A DNA stretch of 64,000 bases from Rostrohypoxylon terebratum (Eukaryota > Ascomycota > Sordariomycetes > Xylariales > Hypoxylaceae), in assembly GCA_022497145.1 (NCBI GenBank), contig MU385895.1:124001-188000 (forward strand). The letters are read 5' to 3'. This document shows positions 46,233 to 58,600 of the stretch, one piece after another. Every line of letters starts with the position of its first letter. Positions within the stretch are counted from its first letter, which is position 1. Below the pieces are notes generated by a model, which was not told where the DNA came from, did no database searches, and was given only the letters and a program-made list of their open reading frames with translations. Made by a program: the position numbers and the translations under genes.

Positions 46233-46493
46233 TTAGATGGACAGATGCGAAAGGGTCGTGAGCTCAGACTCGGACTCAGACTCGGAGTCGGAGAAGTCGG
46301 CGTCGGCCTCAATTGAGTCGACGAGGCAGTCTGAGCACTGCTGGTGGTCGCAGCGCCGGCACCTGAGCTCGCCCATGGGGTTGTGCTGGGCGTCTTTGCA
46401 GCATCGCCAGCCGCGGGGCGCGTTGACGGTGAATTGGGGGAGGTCAAGGTCGCCGAAGCGAGGGGGGTTGGTGAAGGTAGATTGGAAAGACAT
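46233..46493 (-). CDS. Small Cys-rich (zinc-binding-like) acidic protein
   Basis: A single-exon gene of 86 aa starting at the ATG at 46493 (MSFQSTFTNPPRFGDLDLP). The frame is open further upstream, but there it runs through Ile/Thr/His triplet repeats that look like untranslated simple sequence. The core APRGWRCCKDAQHNPMGE continues to LRCRRCDHQQCSDC, with a Cys-Cys and then C-x2-C-x4-C-x2-C. This is a likely zinc-binding knuckle of the W-x-C-C...C-x2-C type common in small fungal proteins of unknown role. A Ser/Asp/Glu tail (DFSDSESESESEL) follows. There is no signal peptide or membrane segment. Some 70 similar small proteins per genome occur in filamentous ascomycetes to my impression, but I cannot name the family. 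The function is unknown. Confidence 0.62.
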   Translation of the reverse strand: MSFQSTFTNPPRFGDLDLPQFTVNAPRGWRCCKDAQHNPMGELRCRRCDHQQCSDCLVDSIEADADFSDSESESESELTTLSHLSI

Positions 46494-48428
46494 AATGATG
46501 ATGATGATAATGGTAGTGGTTGTGATAGTGGTTGTAATATTGGTAGTGATAGATTGATAGTGATAGTTTTGACGATGGTGCTGTTGATGATGGTGTTGAT
46601 TGGTAGTCTGATGATGATGGAAAAAAATCTGAGATTGTGCCGGGACGGCGATCCTTAATATAGACGAATGGCTCCAAAACTCATTCATTCATCGTCACGA
46701 TACAGATGATCTTGAATGCCGTCGTCGATTAACAATGTCTTTGTGGAAGTCATATTTACAAATAGAGTGTTATACCTGCCGTTTTGCGAGTGTGCTGTCA
46801 AAGGACATCTTCAAGACCACGACCTTATGTATCGACCTCTCTTAAAGCGATCTTGGGACTTAACAATGATATTGTTCTGTCTGAAGAATGACATAGGGGC
46901 GGGAGTGCGCTCTTACTGAGTCGTAGATGATAGTTCTGGTTGGCTGTCATGGAGCTCTCCAGTCAACTTTCGCTGAGCGCATTTCCTTCACTACTTGGAA
47001 CAAGACACGACTTCAGGGGTCTTCCGCTGGAAAGTCCAAGCCCAAAGCATTTACGCTTCCTCTTAGAAGTCCGTTCCTATAAGATATACTTATTATGCAT
47101 GCGTGCTCAGATGTTCTTTACGTCGTACAACTCCCACGATAACGCATACTTGTAAGGTACGATTACTGGGTCCATTGGTTCTTTAAGATGCCCGAGAGCC
47201 CATCGAAAAGCGGAGGTAGTACGTCTGGTCAAGGGTAGGCTTTTGGTACGTAAACACACCTAAGAGCATTAACGACATGATGGTGAGATTCGCGGACTGG
47301 CAAAGGATAGAATTCTAGTAGATCGATCATCTATATCTTACGGTGTAGTAAGTTAAAGGTAAGCAGAAGTAGCTAAGGAAGACTTCTTTAGCTCACCTTC
47401 GTCCCGCCTATGACGAGGAAAGATATGAACATGAGGGGCACTGAGTCAAGGTGTTACTTCCGTGTTGTTCTCCGGTCACACGGAACTAGACCCGCAAATT
47501 ATGGTGCCGGTCAGAGCAATCGGAACTCCTCGGGGTTTCCTTTGAATATTTGTTGTGGTCGCAACTTCGTTCCTAGTTCGGAGATAAGTCGCGGCCGAGT
47601 CCCCTTGTCTATTCTACCTAAATTCAACGTCCACGCATTGCTCAGCCATACAAATGAATAAAATCGTTAGCTTCAGCAAATCTACCATAGCCGAGTAGCT
47701 CGTGAACAAGAGGGGTCTATGTCGTCTGCATTGGCTGATATCAGAACCCCTTGAACCTCTCTATATACCTATCTCCACACAGAGGCATCAATAGAACTAG
47801 TATTCCATTTGATATTGTCGGCGTTGACAAGGTCCCTTTATTCGGCAGAACGGCCGCGATCAGACATTCTGAGGGAAGGTTTCGATGGGCTCAAATTCAA
47901 GATACATTGTGCTGGCTCAGTCTGGGAAACGACAAAGAACATCTATGTCTTGCTAAAGATAGGTTATGATGGAAATGTGGCTTGGGTACTACTGGATGGC
48001 AAATTGAAGCCACAGATGAGGTGCCCGGTATATATCGATCAACTCTGGTAATGCGGCACATGCAAGCCTCTCACAGTGAATTTCGGCTATGGGACGGGTT
48101 GGACAGAATCGTCAAGACATGCATTGCTTCTGCGGGTAAACATCAGTTCATATTCCTCGTGTAATATGGAATGGCCTAGGTAGAAGCGGTGTGAGGCTAT
48201 TGTATGCAAGACTCCTTCAACGGATAAAAGCAAGCCACAACAGATGCAGCGCCAATCAGCGTCTGGAGAATTGTAACCCTGAACCGGGTAGATCGGGATA
48301 TCATGCAAATAATAGAGCGTGGCGTCCTGAGGGTCAGGGTACAGGGTAAGAACAGCATCGGATATCTCCACTCTACCGCCATCCCCCCCTTTTCATCGTG
48401 CTACATACTAGGCGTGTTTACCGAGACT
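46494..48428. other. Intergenic with triplet repeats and unassigned fragments
   Basis: At 46494-46620 the sequence is a run of GAT/GGT/ATT-type triplets (leader of the small Cys-rich gene). From 46700 to 48430 I find only fragments. The best is a plus-strand frame at about 47850-48051 that reads VLLKIGYDGNVAWVLLDGKL and stops. A minus frame at 48087-48371 (94 codons) is unrecognised. None is called as a gene. Confidence 0.45.
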
Positions 48429-50542
48429 TTACGGCACATACGCACGCTTCTTTAGTCTGGCATAGAAGCCTCGCTGCTTGAAGAACCAAGCATTCTCGAC
48501 AGAAAATGCCTGCGGATTGACGATTTGCATCTGCGTATCATGTCAGTAGGTAAATTATTCCTTCGCTTAGGTTCGCCTAACTCACATCGTAATTTAAGAC
48601 AAGGAACGGTACCAGTTTCTTCAACTCTACCATTGCAATGTGTTTGCCGAGACACACTCGCCTCCCAGCTCCGAACTAGAAGCCTGCTGTTAGTTCTTAC
48701 TTCCAATGTCACCGACACGTAGTGACAAACGCGTAGGTGCCTAGGTAGGTACCTAACTAACCGTGAGCAGGCTCTGTTCGAGTTTTTTCTTATGCTTCTC
48801 ACCACCGACCAACCACCTCTCAGGATTCCAGGAATCAGGATCATCCCCGAATGTCGGTTGATGTCGATTTACCACGTAAGGGTTCCCCCCCACGAGGGTA
48901 CCTCCTGTCAGGTATTTCCCTAAGACGGTTACCCCTTCCGGTGGTGTAACACGCTCAAGTGGGAGCGCAAAAGGAGGATGTAGCCGGATGCCTTCCTGGA
49001 TGCATGCATCTAAATAAGCCAAGCCACTTACCTCATCCCATTTAGGATAACATCTGTGAGGGCTCGCTGCAAGCAATTCCTGGCGCAGCTTCTCCAGAGT
49101 TTCAGGATGCGTGAGTAGATTATCTGACATGCGTTAGCTCTTTATCACATCTGCCTTGCGAAGTCGATAATTCTAAGGGGACGGCCATGAAAGAATGTTG
49201 TAGATATGGGAATAACCTCAGTAAGGCGGGAAACATCCCAGATATTGAAATCCGGTCATGGTGTAATAAAATAACCTACTGTGAGTTGCGCAGTCAGCAT
49301 TATATTCAAACACATAACAACTATATCTGCTGGGACAAGATGATAGGGAGTATCTAGATAGAAAGAGGGGGTTTTACCACATGACAGTTCTCATAACTGT
49401 ACCTGTTGAGTCACTTCCTGCAACAATGTTGGAGAAGACCCATACCGTCGGCGCCCTGGAGTAATCAGCGCTTTCTCCTTGGATTAGGTATAAGGCAAGA
49501 CTTACCGGGATGGAACTTTGTCATTAGATCGCTGAATGTCGATAAAGCAAGATAGGAAGTCGTCAAACGGTCGTTCTCGCTTTGTGGGGGTTTCCGTATC
49601 TGGTTCTTCGATAGTTTGAAGCCGTTCTTGAATGACTTTATTGATAAACTTGACGATAGACATATCCGCAGCTTGTAGAAGCCCATGCGCAATCCTATTT
49701 TTGTTGATAATTGGATCTAGCCATGTCATCTGTGTGAACTGTTCACGATTAAAATGGGCCTAAGTTGGGCGTCTCAACCTTGGAGTGGCTTACAACGGAG
49801 TGAGCCTTCATGAAATCGAAGATAGTTGCTAACATGCTCCCAACATCGCGTCCTTCATCAAGGAATCCGTATCTCTTAGAGAAGGACAAAGTCCCCATGA
49901 CATCGAACGCAAAGTATTGGAGCCAGTCCCCAAAGTCGAACACAGCTCCCGTCTCAGAGAAACGTTTATCTAATTGTTTTTCTAAGCATCCTAGGACTTC
50001 GTCAACGAGACCTTCGAATGACACCGCACTAGACAGAGAATATAGGGGCGCGATAGGGTTTTTTAGCAGTTTATGTATCTGCTCGTCCTGCGCATGAAAT
50101 ACGCCCACTAACGAACCGCGATCACGCGTGTAGGGGCTCAATGCGGCATAAAAATCGCTCTGCGAAGATTGTTACGTGTCAGAGAAACTAGTGTAACAGC
50201 TTTATGCAGTATTTAGGTGCAAGTTACTTTTGGGAGTCCTTGCCTCATAGGGTATATAGTCGGGATGGCTTCAGGGTTGCTTATAGATATCATATTGGGT
50301 CCGATTCGAACTACCTCGCCATATCTCCGGTGAAGATCTTCATGGATCAGGTGTGCTCTTCCGGTCTTAACCCATAAAACTCGCTGTAGGTTGGTAAATT
50401 TAGCGAAGAAAGGCCCAGGGACGTGCTTCAATCGCCACCAAGTCCTGAATGCCTGGAGAGCGAGTATAGCGCATATTCCCAACAGCAGCGACGGTAAACT
50501 AGGTAGGGAGCTAGCCAAAGGCACAATACTACTACCCGCCAT
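48429..50542 (-). CDS. Cytochrome P450, pisatin-demethylase-like, possibly disrupted
   Basis: Exons on the minus strand: 50542-50228, 50159-49794, 49738-49506, 49455 to about 49378, 49123-48762, 48675-48586 and 48530-48429, about 515 aa. The ATG at 50542 precedes a membrane anchor ([14 protein letters not shown]) and the proline hinge [14 protein letters not shown]. Motifs: [13 protein letters not shown] (I-helix), QEGIRLHPP (ExxR), WNPERWL, and [18 protein letters not shown] (heme loop). The organisation is that of the fungal pisatin demethylase group, which oxidises phytoalexins or secondary metabolites. Six of the seven junctions fit by phase; the exon 4/5 junction does not. Exon 4 reads GTVMRTVM and then needs a one-base shift to reach [16 protein letters not shown], and this intron (about 254 nt) is four to five times longer than the others. 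The gene may be a recent pseudogene or use unusual splicing. Confidence 0.85.
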
Positions 50543-53221
50543 ATTGAATTCAACTTGTATGATGAACAAGGGGTAAGGGCTTGTAAAAGATTTTTAAAGG
50601 GACTGATAGCTCGAGACAGAAAGGGTGAGGCGAAGTGCCGAGAGTGACGGTTTCCTTTCCCAAATCTTGTCTTTTGGCTATTTGGCTAAGGCTAAACACA
50701 TCCAAGCGACACCAGAAGCAAGATCCGCTTTTATATGGGTTGGTAGGGGTAGACGCTTCACAAGAAATCAGATCGGGCTACGTATACCGAACTACCATCA
50801 CCTCTCGCTCTTCAATCGAGACATTTAGCTTACACGAGCAAGCCCGGAATAGTGGGCACACGTCGACAGCCTTCCTCACATAGTCCAAGCAAAAATGGGC
50901 TGGCTCCTTAGGAGTAGGCGCTAGCGGAAGCAGACGTGAGACACCTTTTCAATGCAAACTGTGACTAGGAGTTTAATGAAGCTACTGCGATGATTGTGAC
51001 GAATGACTCCTAATGTCTCTATAAGCATGTTGACGCCTGATGGCGTAAGGGTGATAAGATGTGGTATCCTAGTATAGGTGCTAGGTAGGTTTATGATTAA
51101 TGCGTGTCACTTACTTATCTAGGCAGACACCTCATCGATAAACTGTATAGGCCAGGAAGTAGGTTAGTGTTAATTGAACCAAGACCTACATGTCAGTTCT
51201 TGTCGTGTTCATTGGAGCAGACTGTCATTTTCCCCGAGATTTTGGTGTAAAATCGATTGTATCCGAATGTTGGCAGAATAATGTCTTATTCTTTCGCGTA
51301 ACCTGGACGCTTGTCAACCATCGAGATGTTCTGGAAACAACGGATGCCGTTTCCGAAGTATCGTATTGGAGATATCCAGCTCTGGATCATGTTAACGGAC
51401 TCCACCTCCAACACAGCTATTGCGAGCGACTGAGAGGATGTGGATTGACGCGCTGACGCCTTTAGAAGCCACCGAGACTGATCTCCAGCTCATCTTGTGA
51501 TGAAAAGAGCGTATTTCTCAAGGGATCATGAGACTAGACCACGGCATTGTATGTCGCCCTTGCCGCGCTCTTGAACAAGCCTGACTAGTTGTTCAGGAGA
51601 ATGTTCGATCATTTGATGAGAAGCTTCGCTTTCCCTGGACGGCTGGAAGCAGATAATCGCCATCTTCACCGTCCGATCTAGATCTTGTCGTAACCACCGA
51701 ATCGTAACGCTCATCCATTTCGTTGGGCCCATGCGTAGCGGAGCAGGGATATGTGTCGCAAATGATTTAGAGTGATAATGATCACATTCGACTTTTCTCA
51801 AAACATCTGCAGGTGCCAGCGGCGTCCTAACGAACCTAATAGGTAACTCACATTTTGCATATCGTCAATGCTACCAGGCAAGAATTGCGCTTACGAATTC
51901 CGAGAGGTTGTCGTACTTGTAATGACGTATGATACATATTTTTCTGCTGGGGGTGTAAGATCCACGACGTCGGCCCTCTCAACACTGTAACCATCTTTCT
52001 ATTATAGCGTGCCTTGGGGTTTATTCACAGCCACAACCATCATTCTAGTCGCCACCATTTCGGATATGAATCGGGAACGTCATTTATAACTAGCGAAGTC
52101 GCGGGTCTGATGGATGATCCGATTGTTAGGCTCTTAATTAGCGCCGGCCAAACTGAAAGCTCTCGATCGTATGACGGACTATGATAATTCCGCTGGTTGA
52201 CAATGGTGGTAGCTACGCTGATCTTCTTTCCGACCAAAGCACTAATCAAGAACGGAAAGTAAAGCCAGATATATCACGCTCATGTGTTCTTGTTAAATTG
52301 TGCAAATGTCTTGATCAGCGCGGTCACTAAATTTTTGATAGATGCTTGTTTTAATCTACCTAAGTCACATGACTGGCCAAAATCTATCCACCTTTGCTAA
52401 GTCACGTGACAAGATGGGCTTTCCCCATCGCCTTTCCTTTTGCCAAGACTTGCGAAAAAACATCTCTTCTCAGACTCATCTAAAGCCATCTAGGAAGACA
52501 AGACACAATCCATGTACTTCGAATGAATTGAACCGACAAATCTCCGCTGGCGTTGACCCTGTACCTAACTATCACGTGCTCGCAATCGGATGTCCGAATC
52601 CACTTGCGGGAGCCATCTAATTATTGATTACAATTCTCTACGTACGATATTTTCAGCAATGGGCGCGCATTTCACAGAAAGCTCACGAGAAGGCCGTCTA
52701 GGCATATAGCAAAAAGCTGTTTTCTCCCATATTCCACTATATACATACAGTTGACGCTGCACATCTCCTCCATTATGTCAGGCAACTAACTCCGCGCAAC
52801 ATCGGATTCCGGCTCTCTGCCTCGTCGGATGTAGGCTTGCGAAAATGGTTCATGTTCAGTGTCGACATCATACGAATGTACAAAAAGGGCTAAACGTCGA
52901 ACCCAGAAAGAACATCGCCGGTATTCCTCAAAACGACCTGCTCAAAGTGTGCGCGATGCCACTGATGAAACGACCTTCAGATACTAGAAAACTGACGCAC
53001 CGTACTCCTCATATGCGAACGCCCCTAATATGCCGTTGCCTCGTGGTACCCTGTACCGGGCATTATGAACGGTTCCTTGCAGGACTTTATTTCTGTGATG
53101 CCATGGATCCAGTTGTCCCATTCTATGTGTCCGTCTGGTTTTGGCCATGGTCGTGCTTCGATAAGGTCCTCTAAACTGCGCGTAAAAAAAAAACTGACCT
53201 CCTATAATATTATTATTACTT
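50543..53221. other. Gene-poor intergenic stretch with coding-like fragments
   Basis: No intact gene is supported over 2.7 kb. Frames at 51190-51456 (+), 51526-51801 (-) and 52040-52249 (-) are unrecognised. A minus-strand fragment at about 53015-53185 reads like protein (RPWPKPDGHIEWDNWIHGIT) without a start codon. CACGTG lies at 52402-52407 and again near 52573-52578. These E-box-like sites stand in the promoter-like stretch, but their function is unknown. Confidence 0.45.
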
Positions 53222-55623
53222 CTAATCCTGCTCGGCAGGGTTCTCCCACTTGATGGGGTGCACTAGCATGCTGCGTAAGCACAACCGTCCAGAGTTCTTC
53301 GGGTCCTCTTCCTCCTTCTGCCCGCCCCTCTCGGTGCCTTCGCCGGCTCGACCGCCATTGTCACCCCTTCCATCCATCTGAGCATAACCGAGCCAGCGAC
53401 GCCATAACAAACCAGCAAATTCACTGTTATAGTACCAGCTCGTTCCTTTGTGATTGTGCTCATTCGTGAGGTCGAACGGGGAACCGTGGCCGCCCGACGT
53501 ATGGTCTCGACCGCCGTTGAAAGCATTTTCGATTTCCTGCTGGGGCCAATCGCGGTCTAAGTATACTGGATGAGGTGCATACACGGCCTTTAGACCATGG
53601 TGTAGCGCCATAGAAGGAGGGAACATCTCGCTAAACATGCTGTGATGTAGACGCCAAGTCTCCTCGTGCATGACCCGTAAAAGACGGCGCGACAACCGCG
53701 AGGCAGTCACAATAGCACACCTTCTTGGGGGCTTCTGGTATTGCTTGTCATAGCCGGTCACGTCAGCTGCAAATACCCAACCAGACTGATCAACATCAAA
53801 AAGCGGATTAAGTGTAATGAGGTCCGCATCCTCGCCAACACCGCACTGTGTCATATCCGACCCAGTTGCGCAACTCGATGGGAGAAAGACATCGCCTTCT
53901 TCAAGTCCAGCTTTTCCAGTAAAGACCACAGGTCCCAAAATCGGGCGCTTGCCCGATGACCGAGTCTCATGTTCGACAATTTCCGTGAAGTTTTCCCAAC
54001 TTCCGTGCAGGCCAGGAATGTAATATTTGCTTGACCTTTCCCACATGCCTATACGGCTCTGCTTCGCGCCCCATTTGCCGAGTCTATCAAACAACTCGTA
54101 ATACGATCCAGTCCAGCGCATATCCATTTCCCAATTCCAGAAATGCGCATATTCGGGATGCATCATCGCGAAGTGCTGGAGAGGCATGTGTGCAGATCGG
54201 TAGACGCCGTGAATGTCGCCGTTAGATGGGTTCTCAAAGGTCTCACCAAAATTGCCAGGATAATACAACTTCATTTGGGCCTCAGACCAGAGAGTGCAGA
54301 GTCCGTGGAATTCGGGTGGAACGTTGACATCGAGAATATTTTGAACTGTCGACGGGTCGGCCCAGATCGGTGCGTTGTTATCACGGACGTGCAAGAGGAA
54401 GTGAACATCGTACTCGCCACCCGACCTTAAATTGAGCTCGTTGATCATAGCGCGGAAGTTGAGAAGGGCATGACTGGTCCACTGGAATCCGACGTAGATC
54501 CGGATTACTATGGCGATCCGATCCATCCTTTTACGACCGGCCTGAGCCAGCTCATAATCTCGGGTTTCGTTACCGATGAAAAACCGAGCTTCATTGGCTT
54601 TGAAGCACCGCTCCTGTGCGGCGGCCCAATCGACACCTTCGTAATTGATTCTGCCGGTCTTCTCCCAAACAGTTTCGCTACCTTCGTGTTCGGTGTCAAG
54701 AGCTTCACCTGTCCCACCGACTTCCAAGTCATAGCCCAGGCCATATGGACCATAACGACCAAACCGATCAAAACAGACGTCTTCCCGTAAACCCAATGCC
54801 TCGTATGACCCAATGGCCGCTTTTGGTTGACCTTGTGGAACGCCGCTGTACGCATATAAGTCTGGGGCAGGAATTGTGTTATCTTCATCGATGTAACAAA
54901 GCTTAACTGGGACGTATGTCTGTTGATACTCGTCCGAATCATAGTCTGGATGAGGTCGATAAACACTAGGCTTTGGAGGCTTGGAATGAAGAACAATAGG
55001 GGAAGGTTCCGAATCTTGTCCAGTAGGAGATGGTTTGGGATATTCGGGCTGGTACGACGAAAACGGCACTAGTGCCCTCAGACCATTATAATATCCATCG
55101 AGGCTATATTTCGGGCATTAATAACCAATTCTCAATTCACGTCGGACCTGGGGGCCACTTACTGCTTATATCTCAACCAGTGAGGGCCTTTGGAGCTGTC
55201 CTCATTTCCCTTATCCTTCTCCCTTTCATTTTCCTTTTCTTCCTGTTCCTCCCACTCGCTCTCCTCCTTTTCCTCTTCCACTAATTCTTGTATACGGTCC
55301 TCTCTATCATCCTGCTTCTGTAGACCTATGTTGTCGTGGAGCTGAGGTATTGTTTTCGCCTCATTCTTGCTGCCGTGTACTAAATCGAATACATCTCGCG
55401 ACCGTGCAGTTATCCTCGGATTGAAGAGAGTGAACGATAATAGGACGATTATCACTACAGTCCATATTACCACTCTTCGGTAAAGGCAGTGACCTAACAA
55501 TGCCTTGACCCTGAATTTGGGCTGTGGCTTGGTCGAGACCGGTAAGTAGATCTCACTTTTTCGAGCCATAAAGCTAGGAAATGAGCCAGACTTTCTCGAT
55601 ACGTAGGTTGATATCCGGTCCAT
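53222..55623 (-). CDS. DUF3405 type II membrane protein, glycosyltransferase-like
   Basis: Exons are 55623-55163 and 55076-53222, giving 771 aa; the intron 55162-55077 has GTAAGT..GAG ends and rejoins LRYKQ-ALVPFSSYQPEYP in frame. The ATG at 55623 gives a 50-residue basic cytosolic tail, one membrane segment (VVIWTVVIIVLLSFTLF) and then a charged Glu/Lys-rich stalk (EEEKEESEWEEQEEKENERE) likely to be coiled coil. The large domain matches fungal DUF3405: VIRIYVGFQWTSHALLNFRA, GEYDVHFLLHVRD, PEYAHFWNWEMDMRWTGSYY (aromatic and acidic, DMD-like, as in metal-dependent glycosyltransferases), and WYYNSEFAGLLWRRWLGY. Location in ER or Golgi with luminal catalytic domain is inferred from topology. The substrate is unknown. 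The tail after about residue 735 is Gly/Glu/Arg-rich. Confidence 0.9.
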
Positions 55624-58600
55624 ATTCCGTGGGAAGGTTACAAGAACCAGAGATCTCAGTGATCAATGCTCAACATCGAAAATGATGATCTTACAATTCA
55701 GTACATTAATTGTAGAAGGAATAGCGATCCCTCTCGTGATCTCGTTGGTTTGGCCTCTGACGAGCGCTAGTCAACAACACGTCTCTATCGTTTGGCGACT
55801 TAAAATATCAAACACAAGGCTAAAGCTGGGATGGTAGCTAGCTGCAGATCCTTGATGCGCTGAGATATCAGGCCTTGGCGTCGATGGGTAAATAGACTCG
55901 ATAAGGAAAAAGGATTCAGGGTGAATTATTCAGTGAGCGAAAGAATGAAAGGGGATTCAAATTATTATTAGATGGGACGGGAAAAAGACCGATCTTGTTG
56001 AACGAGGTGTGTATCGGGTTCTATAGGTCGTAGGAATGGTGAATTTGGCGTGATATGTTATCCCAACAGCGATTCTGATGAAACACGCCAATTCACAAGG
56101 GATTGTTTAGATGAAAGAGTATAGTTCAGCAGTAATTAGAAAGAAGAAGAAATCTTGGGAAAGGTAAGAGAAAGAAAAAAAAAAAGGTTGGGAAAAAGTT
56201 GAGGAGGGAAGAGTTGTGCGGTGGTCGAGGTTTCTCTCGCGAGTTTGCTTTGACTCGGTTGTCAGTTCCAGTTCCAGTCCCAAGTTCCAGTGACGGATAG
56301 GTAGCGGGAGCCAAGGAAAGCACGACTTGTATGGGTAAGTGCCTGCTGTACCGTTGTACTTGGTTATGTAACCGTGAACTAAAAAGAAGAAAATAGGAGA
56401 AAAATAGGGGACGTGGGAAGGTGGAATGTTGATCTTCTTGGGATTGTCTTTGGTTCACTGATAAAATTGAATTTGGAAAACGTGGAGCGATTGTGGGAAT
56501 ACTCAGAATAGGTAGAATATACGGTATAATAAAATACATCTGTAACACAAGAATATAGAATACAGTGATACACCAATAACACCCACACTATGTACACACA
56601 CAGCACTTTCTGTGTGTGGTCAGACCGTGACGATGCTTGCACCCTAACTGGGATCCAGGACTCCTAATGCATTATCTACAAAACTCTCTCGGCATCGCCA
56701 AGGATCTGAGTGCAAATCTAGCCTTTTTGTTTGAAAGTGATGTGCAGTATGGTGGTATGACGAGTCCACAGGCATATGGCATGTAGTAAGTCCGCATATA
56801 AAATAACCATCTTTTGAAGTGGCTCGGGTCCCAAGAGGCTAAATGGAAACTATGGAAACTTTATGACCGCAGCTTTCGTAAACCTGATGAATATGCGGTA
56901 AATGTGCTTACTTGCCCATTTTCGTGAAAAGAAAAGTCCCGAGACTGCTACATCTCGCGCACTAAGCAGTCTCAAGAATTGGCACCATGGAAGAATTCTT
57001 GGTTTCCAAGCTGATTCCCTTACAACCAGTTTACTTGGCCTATTAACTGCCTAGCAAAAGGGTCGTATTCGAGAAATGTTTACACACCTCTCCCAGGCTG
57101 CCCAGGTAGGCCAACTGGATATGGAATTAAAGCTTGATGAGGCTCCATCGCCAAGAGTGACAGTACAGGGATACAGGGGAATACATAGGGGTTTTATGGC
57201 AGATGGAGCTCTCCATATGCATGCTAGCGGGGTTCGTCCATGTTACCCCCATGTTTTATCGTCGCCGCTAGCGTTACAGACGGTGGATTCTCATCAAATA
57301 ACGTTTATGAAATCCATCATCGGAAACACGCATTGAAAGAACCATCTGCACCGCCCCCCGGTTGGTTCTTTCTGCGCTTTCCAATCGACCAATCTCCAGT
57401 GGTGAATTTTTGACAGTATGAAGAGATCCTGGTTATTGTGGAAACATCCTATGATAGTGGAAGCTGTGGATAGCTGTGCTTGTTTGTGTCACAGGAGTCG
57501 AGCTACTACGTCATTGTTTCCAAGCAATTTTCAACCTCGAAGTTTTAGTTTTTTTTCTTCTTCTATCTATCAGCATTTTTGTCCACATGCTTCTTTAATC
57601 CAACTACTAGCTGAGAACTGAGGTAGGCACATGTGTGTATTACATGCGACTAGGTAAGTATATACTCTCGCAAAATGATTATATCTCACCTCGAGTCGTG
57701 AAACCACTATGCTAGTTCTGATTTTGATGTGATAGTCACACGGTGCTGTGCTCTCTGCATGTCTATCATCTCAAAACGTGAAAATCTCTCATTAAAGGGC
57801 ACACAAGGATGGAAGTCGAAATCTCTGGTATGAAGCTTTCATCTTCTTACAATGGTGATTCGAAGAACGGTATAAAAGGGAGACAATAGGGCGGAGGTAA
57901 GGATCGACATCATCGTGGGGTTCGCTAAAATTATGAGCTATCCAGATTGTCCCGCGTCCGCCAAGCAGTTAAGAATCTACCAAGCTGCCAAGGAGCCTAA
58001 GAGAATGCATCGCCAAGGACGCACAACGTGAGATGTGGGAGACACAAATAACGATTTTTTGGCCGCTAAAGTGCCACCCTACCCGAAGTAGACTAGACCT
58101 GTATTACAATATGACATTTTAAGGTATGGAAACTCAAGGAAAATCCGCCTCTCCAGCTCTCCTACCATCCCGGACCAGCCTTCACCTCTAGTCTCGAAAA
58201 GGAAATTGCTTCTAGAAGTGGCTTCCTGAAGATGGCTTTTGAGAAGAACCTTGAAGCCGATGAGAACCGGTCGCACGTTACACATCACATATTAGTATAT
58301 CTAGGTAATCTAATACAGCATAGAATTTAGACATTTGATTTGATTTCAACTTTCCCAGTCTCAAAAATATTCCCGGGATAATGAAGAATACAATTGTCAA
58401 TTGTCCTAGAAAACTTGGAATCCATCTAGACCCGATCATGTCAAGCGAGATACGAAACAAGTTAATCTCATGATTTTAATACTGTAGCAACTTTTTGCGG
58501 GCTACCCGGTACGAATATCCCTTCCTCGCTCAGCTCTCACTTATCAATCAGATTGAAAGCAAAGCCATGTATGACGAGCTGTCGAGTCGCAAATTGGCGA

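Noticed and set aside
46494..46688. N-terminal Ile/Thr/His extension of the small Cys-rich protein
   Set aside because: It is translated GAT/ATT triplet repeats; the internal ATG at 46493 gives a normal-looking N-terminus.
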